A DNA stretch of 64,000 nt from Dyella humicola (GTDB lineage Bacteria; Pseudomonadota; Gammaproteobacteria; Xanthomonadales; Rhodanobacteraceae), in the NCBI RefSeq assembly GCF_026283945.1, contig NZ_JAPDPC010000002.1:124001-188000 (forward strand), given 5' to 3'. Within the stretch, counting starts at the first letter, position 1, and each line of letters begins with the position of its first letter. The notes under the pieces were generated by a model. That model saw nothing but the letters and a program-made list of their open reading frames with translations. It was not told the origin of the DNA and made no database searches. The translations under genes and the position numbers were made by a program. Below are positions 29,015-35,500 of the stretch, piece by piece.

Positions 29015-29962
29015 TCAGAATTCGGCGACGTGTTCCTCGGCGGCAAAACCCAAGGTCACGGCGCCCTCACCGACGTTGACCATGCCGGTGATGCTCATGG
29101 GGGCTTCCATCAACTCTACGCCGCATGCTTCGCAGGTGGTGCGCAGTTCGGCATAGCCCGGCAGCTTGGCGAGTTCGGCCAGGTTGCCGCCGTAGCTGAC
29201 GCAGACCGCCGGCACCAGCAAGCCCGCGCGCACGCGCTCGGCCGCGTAGTTGAACAAGGTCTCAGCGCCGTGATCGAAGCCACGCACCTTGCCGACCGGG
29301 CCCGTATCGCCGCGATAGCCGCGTAGCAGTGGCTTGATATCCAGGGCCGAGCCAAGCACGGCGCTGAACAGGCCTACGCTGCGATCGCCCTTTTTCTTTG
29401 CGCGTGCGCGCAGGTAGTAGAGATCGCGCGGCAGCATGTAGCCGTAGGAATTGTTGGCGATGTAGGTCAGACGCTCGCGGATGGCGGCAGGTGTCTCGCC
29501 GGCTTCGATCAACCGGATGGCCTCGACGATGGCCGGTGCCGTACCCGCGAACAGATTGCGCGTGTCGATGACGCGCATCAGGAAGGGGCCGGTGATGCCG
29601 CTTTTCTCGCGCACCGCACGATAGTTCTTGAGCACAGCGAAGCTGGCCTTGATCACGTGTTCGTTGATCGGGCTGCGCGTGGCCGTGATGGTGAGACAGA
29701 ACACGCAGTCCTGTTCCAACACCAATTTTTCAAGAAACAGTTTCTGTACTTCCTCGACGGAGCAGGGCTCGGTCTCAGCCGAATGGCTACGACTGCCAAG
29801 GTTGCGATCGAGGAAACGATGAAGTTCGACCTGGCTGCGATTGTCGAGGAACACCTCGTCATCGACGCGCACGGTAATAGGCATCACCGCGATATTGTGT
29901 CTCTGTAGAAACGCCTGCGGTATATCGCAGGACGCGTCGATGGCTAACCCCATCCGCATCAT
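29015..29962 (-). CDS. DegV-family fatty-acid-binding protein
   Basis: 315 aa. Starts MMRMGLAIDASCDIP, the DegV pattern in which a conserved Ser/Asp segment binds the fatty-acid carboxylate. Family members of this type bind long-chain fatty acids and may feed acyl chains to a kinase. Other conserved parts: ITVRVDDEVF near residue 40 and the alternating C-terminal domain with GGNLAELAKLPGY. The ATG at 29962 follows a GGGGGGTG ribosome-binding site. The frame is open 12 codons further. Confidence 0.85.
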   Translation of the reverse strand: MMRMGLAIDASCDIPQAFLQRHNIAVMPITVRVDDEVFLDNRSQVELHRFLDRNLGSRSHSAETEPCSVEEVQKLFLEKLVLEQDCVFCLTITATRSPINEHVIKASFAVLKNYRAVREKSGITGPFLMRVIDTRNLFAGTAPAIVEAIRLIEAGETPAAIRERLTYIANNSYGYMLPRDLYYLRARAKKKGDRSVGLFSAVLGSALDIKPLLRGYRGDTGPVGKVRGFDHGAETLFNYAAERVRAGLLVPAVCVSYGGNLAELAKLPGYAELRTTCEACGVELMEAPMSITGMVNVGEGAVTLGFAAEEHVAEF

Positions 29963-30469
29963 GTCACCCCCCAGTGAACGGCGCTGCCAACATAGCATGG
30001 GGCGTGAAGGCTGCCGAGCCCGACGAATGGGTGATGTCTCGCGGTGTGCATTCAGGATGGTGCGGGCTGGTCGGCAGCGGAAATAGCGGCAGCTTTTATC
30101 GCCGCCGCCGATACGTATCGGCGGCGAACGGCTCCACTTGATCCGCCGCGTTGCGCGCTTCGTTGGCGTCGCTCAATGCAGCACACGCATACGCGCTGAC
30201 GACGAACGGCGAGCATGCCACGCCGGTCCCGCTCGTCCCGCCACCCATGACCGTCGAGCGTGCCCATGCTGTTCTTCCTGGCGAGGATCTCCGCACGGTA
30301 CGTGGCGGAGCCGGTGGCTACGAGGACGCATCAAGGCAGCAAGTGGAGGGTGTCGGCCTGGTTGCCCGTTGGCGCGAGTAAGATGCGCGCACTGATCTGG
30401 CATCTCGCCGGCGTGGCGTCGCCGGTAACGCGCAGCAGAACCAAGGCTGCGCCGACCTCATGGGGTCTT
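29963..30469. other. 507-base divergent intergenic region between degV-like and amn genes
   Basis: Two small frames cross it (30096-30296 leftward, 30151-30381 rightward from a TTG), but neither has a ribosome-binding site or family features. The notable element is the 24-base palindrome listed separately. I see no RNA gene. Confidence 0.5.
30103..30126. promoter_or_regulatory. 24-base perfect palindrome
   Basis: Left half CGCCGCCGATAC is followed directly by its exact reverse complement, with no spacer. The centre is ATACGTAT. It lies in a divergent promoter region, as expected for a dimeric repressor operator. A cruciform or terminator-like role is less likely because no T-run follows. Confidence 0.6.
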
Positions 30470-31261
30470 ATGAAGGACAAACAGGAAATCGTCTCCAACT
30501 GGCTGCCACGCTATACCGGCACACCGCTGGAGCAGTTCGGTCAGCACATCCTGCTGACCAATTTTGGCCATTACGTAGATCAGTTCGCGCAATGGCACGG
30601 GGTGGAAGTGCAGGGCCGCGATCGGCCCATGCCCAACGCCACTGCCGATGGCATCACGCTGATCAACTTCGGCATGGGCAGTCCCAACGCCGCCACCGTG
30701 ATGGACCTGCTCAGCGCCATCCGGCCCAAGGCGGCGTTGTTCCTCGGCAAATGCGGTGGCGTCAAAAAGAAGAATGCGATCGGCGACCTGGTGCTGCCGA
30801 TTGCCGCCATTCGCGGCGAAGGCACGTCCAACGACTATCTGTTGCCGGAAGTCCCTGCGCTGCCTGCCTTCCAGCTGCAGCGCGGCGTCTCCACCACGAT
30901 TCGCGACCTCGGCCACGACTACTGGACCGGCACGGTGTACACCACCAACCGCCGGGTCTGGGAGCATGACGAGGGTTTCAAGGATTATCTGCGGCGCACC
31001 CGCTGCATGGCCGTGGATATGGAAACGGCCACCATTTTTGCAGCCGGCTTCGCCAACAAGATTCCGTGTGGTGCCCTGTTATTGGTCTCCGATCAGCCGA
31101 TGATACCCGAGGGTATTAAAACCGAGGCCAGCGACCGCGGTGTCACCGCGCAGTTTGTCGAGCGGCATATTCGCATCGGTATTGAGGCCTTGAAGCTGGT
31201 ACGCCGCAATGGACGCAGCGTGAAGCATTTGCGCTTTGAGGACGACGCCGGCTTCGACTGA
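30470..31261 (+). CDS. amn: AMP nucleosidase (short form)
   Basis: 263 aa, equal to the catalytic phosphorylase-fold half of the 484 aa E. coli Amn. It hydrolyses AMP to adenine and ribose 5-phosphate. PNP/UDP-fold markers: LFLGKCGGVKKKNAIGDLVLP, FGMGSPNAATV, and CMAVDMETATIFAAGFAN followed by LLLVSDQPMIPEGIK. The C terminus GVTAQFVERHIRIGIEALK is also found, decayed, at 34885-35135. The ATG at 30470 is used because the upstream open frame is unlike the family. Confidence 0.88.
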   Translation: MKDKQEIVSNWLPRYTGTPLEQFGQHILLTNFGHYVDQFAQWHGVEVQGRDRPMPNATADGITLINFGMGSPNAATVMDLLSAIRPKAALFLGKCGGVKKKNAIGDLVLPIAAIRGEGTSNDYLLPEVPALPAFQLQRGVSTTIRDLGHDYWTGTVYTTNRRVWEHDEGFKDYLRRTRCMAVDMETATIFAAGFANKIPCGALLLVSDQPMIPEGIKTEASDRGVTAQFVERHIRIGIEALKLVRRNGRSVKHLRFEDDAGFD

Positions 31262-31279
31262 GCTCCCGTATTGAATAAC

Positions 31280-31328
31280 TGAGCCAGGCTGGGCGCCACA
31301 TGGCGCCCGGCCTGGGCTCACGGTTTTT
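31280..31328 (+). terminator. Rho-independent terminator of amn
   Basis: TGAGCCAGGCTGGGCGCC pairs with GGCGCCCGGCCTGGGCTCA, with one bulge and one G-U pair, around ACAT. TTTTTT follows at 31323-31328. Confidence 0.9.
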
Positions 31329-31389
31329 TCACCGTGGTTTCACTGCAAACCCATGATTGTCTGCGGATGGCGGACGGCTTCACCGCGCC

Positions 31390-31558
31390 TGACGAATTAA
31401 CAAATTAAGTCAATTCGAAATTAAGTTCGAATTAATGAAGATCACGTGAAGATTCATGAAAGATAATCCGAAAATGTAATTCACATGGTCTACACATAAT
31501 CGATATTTTATTCGTTCATATTTAATTTCAAAGGTTATTTCTTGCTGTATAGATTTTA
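31390..31558. other. AT-rich island upstream of the first receptor
   Basis: About 170 bases of strongly AT-rich sequence in a GC-rich chromosome, with no open frame of note. It contains a hairpin or operator-like repeat: AATTCGAA (31412-31419) and TTCGAATT (31426-31433) around ATTAAG. It has no counterpart upstream of the second receptor. It may bind a nucleoid silencer or a regulator. Confidence 0.55.
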
Positions 31559-31587
31559 TTGACTATCTGTAAGTAAAGCGTGATAAA
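31559..31587 (+). promoter_or_regulatory. Candidate promoter of TonB-dependent receptor 1
   Basis: TTGACT (31559-31564), 17 bases, GATAAA (31582-31587). The same arrangement, with the shared TAAG..AGCG spacer pattern, is present before receptor 2, which supports it. Confidence 0.6.
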
Positions 31588-31641
31588 TGCCGGGCGCTTA
31601 GGCCTCTGGCCTATCCCTAATGTTTGGGTGTATTTGGCGCG

Positions 31642-31670
31642 GGTTTGGGGCGGGGACTTTTCCCAAATCC
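31642..31670 (+). other. Leader hairpin of receptor 1
   Basis: GGTTTGGG (31642-31649) pairs with CCCAAATCC (31662-31670), with one bulged T, around a G-rich then T-rich loop. In receptor 2 the matching G-C pair is A-T (GGTTTGGA/TCCAAATCC), so pairing is kept. Confidence 0.6.
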
Positions 31671-31696
31671 AGTCATTAATAATGGGAGGGTGTCTC

Positions 31697-34687
31697 ATGA
31701 AGTTCGGGGAAAACAAACTTTGCACGTCGGTACGCCTGGCGCTGTCGCTCGGTATGCTCGCAGCGAGCGTCTATGGCACCGCAGCTTTCGCTCAAGATGC
31801 GCAGTCCGCTACACCACCGCCGCCACCGCCACCGCCGGATCAGGCCAAGAGCAAGACGCTGGAAACGGTCACGGTGACGGGTTCGCTGATTCGCCGCGTC
31901 GACGTCGAGACGTCCAGCCCGGTCGTGACGATCGACCGCTCCCAGATCCTGGCTAGCGGCAAGCAGACCCTGGGCGACCTGGTGCAGCAGCTGCCGGCGA
32001 TGACCGGCGGCAACGTCAACCCGCAGACCAACAACGGTGGCGGTACCGGCGGTTCGAGCATCAACCTGCGCGGCCTGGGTTCACGCCGCACGCTGATCCT
32101 GGTCAACGGCCAGCGACTGCTCAGCAAGGATCCGAACGCCATTCCGGTCGATGCGATCGAACGCATCGAAGTGCTGCCGACCGGCGCCTCGGCGACCTAC
32201 GGTTCGGACGCCATCGGTGGCGTGGTCAACTTCATCCTGCGCAAGAACTACCAGGGTGCGACGTTCACCGCCAACGTGGGTCAGTCCGACCGCAATGACG
32301 GCGACCAGACCGGCTATAGCTTCACTTTCGGGCAGACGTCCGACAAGGGAAACATCATGGCCGGCATCAGTTACAACAAGCAGGATGCCGTCTCCGCGGC
32401 GAACCGTGAATTCTCCAAGAATGCGGTCAGCCTTTCGGCGCATGGGCCCTTCATCGGTGGTTCGTCGTCAACGCCGGTGGGGTATATCCAGTTACCGGGG
32501 TTTGACGCCAACGGAAACCTTATCCCTGGCAGTCTGGCGGATCAGTTCGGGGGGTGCACGCACGTATCGCTGAGCAAGGGTGGCAATAGCCAGATAGTCA
32601 ACACGGCGAACTATCACTGCTATACCAACGCCGACAAGTACAACTTCGCGGCGGTAAACCTGATCATGACGCCGCAGGAGCGTACCAGTGGCTACATCTT
32701 CGGTGACTACCATCTCACTGACCACGTCACGGCCTACGTAGACGCCATCTATACCAAGACCTCGTCCAACTTCCAGTTGGCACCGGCGGTATACGGCTCG
32801 GACACGACCGGCGCGAATATCGATGTCGCCAATGCCTTCAACCCGTTCGGTGTGGGCTTCGGGACCTCTGGCAACCAGTTCCGTTCACGCCTGACCTCGA
32901 ACGGCAACCGTACGGCGGCGAGCGGCAGGAACGATGCCCAGATCAATACCGGCTTCAAGGGTGACTTCACTGTCTGGGACAAGAACTGGAACTGGGACGT
33001 CGGCTACAACTACGGCCATGAGAGCATCGTGACCACCACGGGCGGCCTCGTTGACCAGACCCAGCTGTATACCGGGCCCTCCGCGATTGGTGCGGATGGC
33101 CTCGCAGTGGCGACCAATGGCGGCACCTGCCCCAGCGTCGTGGCTTGTCAGTTCAACCCGTTCGACATCAATACGCCAGGCTCGGTCGCGGCAATCAAGG
33201 CGGCGGACGTGGTGGCCCCGTCCAATTCCTATACGATCGAAAAGACCTGGCACGCGGGCATCAACGGCGAGGTGGTGAGCCTGCCGGCCGGTGCGGTGCA
33301 GCTGGCGGTGGGTGCTGAGTACCGCACCGAATACCAGCGCACCATTCCTGCTCCGCAGCTGGTGATCGATCCCACCACCGGCACCTGTGCCCTGGGCAGC
33401 CAGTGCATCAGCGCGGTGCAAGGCGGCTATAACACCAAGGAAATCTACGCCGAGGCGTTCTTTCCGATCCTCTCTGGCATGCCGGGTGTGCAGTCGCTTA
33501 ACCTGACCGTGGGTAGCCGCTATTCCAAGATCCAGACCTTCGGCAGCACGAACAACTTCAAGTTCGCGCTCGAATGGAAGCCGATCGACGACCTGCTGGT
33601 GCGTGGCACGATGGAAGATGTATTCCGCGCGCCCAACCTCACCGAACTCTTTGTCTCGGGTTCCGATGCGCCGTTCATCCATACCGATCCGTGTACGGGC
33701 TTCACTGGCGCTCCGGCGGGCTCGCCGCTGGCGCTGGCCTGCCAGTACGTGCCGCCCAATGGTACGTTCCAGAACACAGCCATCGTGTCGCAGACGCAGT
33801 CCTCCACCGTGATCCAGGGCGCCCGCGTGGCTGGTTTCCCAGTCAAGCCGGAACATGGCACCTCGTATGACTTTGGCCTGGTATACAGCCCATCGTACGT
33901 GCCTGGCCTGTCCACCACGCTGGATGTCTGGCGTGTGCAGTTGAGGGATACCATCGTCAATGTGGGCCTGCAAAGCCTGCTCAACCTGTGCGCGGCCGGG
34001 TCGACTATCTATTGTCAGTACATTCACCGCACGCCAAGCGGCCCAAATGCAGGCCAGTTGCTGCAGTCCACGGTGGAGCCGGTGGGCAATCTGGGCAGCC
34101 TGAGCACGTCCGGCATCGACTGGCAGGCGAACTACAAGCTGCCGCAGTTCTCCTTCGGTCAGTTCAATGTGGGCGTCAACGCCACCTACCTGAAGTACTA
34201 CACCCAGGAAACCGCGCCGGGCGTGGCAGGCAATGTCACGTACCAGAATGCAGGTCGCTTTCTGCCGTTTGGTTCCGCACAGGCCGCTGCCTGTCCCGAT
34301 AACACGGGCGTGTGCCTGTTCCCGCGCTGGCGTGCCCAGGGCTTCGTCGATTGGCAGCAGTATGGCTGGAGTGCCCAGTGGCGTCTGCGCTGGATTGGCA
34401 GCTTCTCCAACGGTGGTGCCGCGGGCTCCCAGTACGACACGTTCCCGGCTGGCACCTCCGGTGGCCCGGGCGTAGTCCTCCACTACGGCTCGACCATGTA
34501 TAACGATGCGTCGATCGGCTACAACATCGCGATGATCAATACGCGTGTCGACTTTGGTGTCAACAATATCTTCGACAAGCAGCCGCCCATCCTGTACGCC
34601 AACAACACACTCAATGCCAACACCGACCCGAGCGACTTCGACCTGATGGGGCGTTATTACTACGCTCGCGTAACGGTCAAGTTCTAA
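31697..34687 (+). CDS. TonB-dependent outer-membrane receptor 1
   Basis: 996 aa. Signal peptide cleaved after about AFA (32). The mature N terminus has a run of eight prolines (40-47), then a TonB-box-like ETVTVTG (56-62). The plug domain runs from about 65 (SSPVVTIDRSQI, INLRGLGSRRTLILVNGQRLL, GASATYGSDAIGGVVNFIL). A large beta-barrel ends in RVTVKF, with the C-terminal Phe needed for insertion. It imports a large or scarce ligand using TonB energy; the ligand is unknown. The ATG at 31697 has GGGAGG upstream. It is closely similar to receptor 2 over nearly its whole length. Confidence 0.93.
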   Translation: MKFGENKLCTSVRLALSLGMLAASVYGTAAFAQDAQSATPPPPPPPPDQAKSKTLETVTVTGSLIRRVDVETSSPVVTIDRSQILASGKQTLGDLVQQLPAMTGGNVNPQTNNGGGTGGSSINLRGLGSRRTLILVNGQRLLSKDPNAIPVDAIERIEVLPTGASATYGSDAIGGVVNFILRKNYQGATFTANVGQSDRNDGDQTGYSFTFGQTSDKGNIMAGISYNKQDAVSAANREFSKNAVSLSAHGPFIGGSSSTPVGYIQLPGFDANGNLIPGSLADQFGGCTHVSLSKGGNSQIVNTANYHCYTNADKYNFAAVNLIMTPQERTSGYIFGDYHLTDHVTAYVDAIYTKTSSNFQLAPAVYGSDTTGANIDVANAFNPFGVGFGTSGNQFRSRLTSNGNRTAASGRNDAQINTGFKGDFTVWDKNWNWDVGYNYGHESIVTTTGGLVDQTQLYTGPSAIGADGLAVATNGGTCPSVVACQFNPFDINTPGSVAAIKAADVVAPSNSYTIEKTWHAGINGEVVSLPAGAVQLAVGAEYRTEYQRTIPAPQLVIDPTTGTCALGSQCISAVQGGYNTKEIYAEAFFPILSGMPGVQSLNLTVGSRYSKIQTFGSTNNFKFALEWKPIDDLLVRGTMEDVFRAPNLTELFVSGSDAPFIHTDPCTGFTGAPAGSPLALACQYVPPNGTFQNTAIVSQTQSSTVIQGARVAGFPVKPEHGTSYDFGLVYSPSYVPGLSTTLDVWRVQLRDTIVNVGLQSLLNLCAAGSTIYCQYIHRTPSGPNAGQLLQSTVEPVGNLGSLSTSGIDWQANYKLPQFSFGQFNVGVNATYLKYYTQETAPGVAGNVTYQNAGRFLPFGSAQAAACPDNTGVCLFPRWRAQGFVDWQQYGWSAQWRLRWIGSFSNGGAAGSQYDTFPAGTSGGPGVVLHYGSTMYNDASIGYNIAMINTRVDFGVNNIFDKQPPILYANNTLNANTDPSDFDLMGRYYYARVTVKF

Positions 34688-34716
34688 CTCGACTGCTGTA
34701 GCCGTCAACCTCGAAG

Positions 34717-34747
34717 GGCCGCGTGGATCATTCACGCGGCCTTTTTT
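34717..34747 (+). terminator. Rho-independent terminator of receptor 1
   Basis: GGCCGCGTG (34717-34725) pairs with CACGCGGCC (34733-34741), then six T residues. A related terminator follows receptor 2. Confidence 0.92.
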
Positions 34748-34884
34748 ATGGCCGCTTGTGTAGCACTCCCGTTGCAGCCGCTCGCCGGACGGTGGGCATC
34801 GAGCGGGTGGCGGCAGCTGTGATGACGTCGGCCAGGGAGGTCGGTGTCGCCCAGGGGCGTCCGTCAGCACGCCCCCGATGTGCA

Positions 34885-35135
34885 GAGGAGCCCGCCAGGG
34901 CTTAGGACGTGGAGGCGGGGCCAATGCCACCGCATTGGCCGTCGAATTGGCTGGTGGAGGCCATTTCGACCTCAATTCCGCCCCGAAACCTGAAGGAATC
35001 AAGAACCGAAATGAGCCATCGCGGCGTGGCAACGCAATTTATTGGCTGCCGCATACGCATAGGTATTGATGCAGTGAAGCGGGAGCGTCGTCCAGTCGGG
35101 CGCGGGCGACATCGCGCTCGCGGATGTATGGGCGA
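34885..35135 (+). pseudogene. Decayed fragment of the amn 3' end
   Basis: The region between the two receptors has no intact gene but matches the end of amn in broken frames. PEGIK (DNA near 34990-35004) equals PEGIK of amn. After a frameshift, TEMSHRGVATQF and then RIRIGIDAVK line up with TEASDRGVTAQF and HIRIGIEALK. Upstream, ALAVE corresponds to MAVDM, and bases matching ATTCCG of the amn FANKIP segment are followed by a deletion. A hairpin with arms CATGGGGC and GCCCCATG (35165-35195) sits where the amn terminator would be. The rest of 34748-35340 shows nothing else clear. Alignment was done by eye. Confidence 0.7.
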
Positions 35136-35359
35136 CCTTCCGTTAAATCACTGTAAATCAATGACATGGGGCTTGTTCTGGCTTAGCGCCCCATGGGCTC
35201 CCACCACCTCGTTTGTTCCATTGCGCTCGAGACAGCCTGATCGGTGCCCCCGCAGCGCAGCGCCGGGTGCGACCTAAGACTGGTTAGGATGATCGGCGCA
35301 AGTCGCAAGGGCTTGCGAGTATGCGTGGGAAAATGCCGTTGCACAATGTATAAATTTTG

Positions 35360-35388
35360 TTGACTATTCGTAAGCAGAGCGCAATAAA
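35360..35388 (+). promoter_or_regulatory. Candidate promoter of TonB-dependent receptor 2
   Basis: TTGACT (35360-35365), 17 bases, AATAAA (35383-35388), matching the arrangement before receptor 1. A small palindrome, TCGCAAG-GG-CTTGCGA (35303-35318), lies 40 bases upstream. Confidence 0.6.
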
Positions 35389-35440
35389 ATGCGTAGCGCT
35401 TTGACTACAAGATCTCCCTGCGATGGGTGAGTAGGGCGCA

Positions 35441-35469
35441 GGTTTGGAGCGGGGATTTTTTCCAAATCC
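35441..35469 (+). other. Leader hairpin of receptor 2
   Basis: GGTTTGGA (35441-35448) and TCCAAATCC (35461-35469) form the same bulged stem as in receptor 1, with one pair changed on both sides. The flanking leader up to the GGGAGG ribosome-binding site is also conserved. Confidence 0.6.
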
Positions 35470-35500
35470 AGTCATAAATAAATAACGGGAGGGTGTCTCA

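Noticed and set aside
30096-30381. Two small overlapping frames (66 and 76 codons) between the degV-like and amn genes
   Set aside because: No ribosome-binding site, one needs a TTG start, and one ends in the palindrome.
34909-35277. 122-codon frame between the receptors as a possible precursor peptide
   Set aside because: Its middle part matches a frameshifted end of amn, so it is better read as gene decay.
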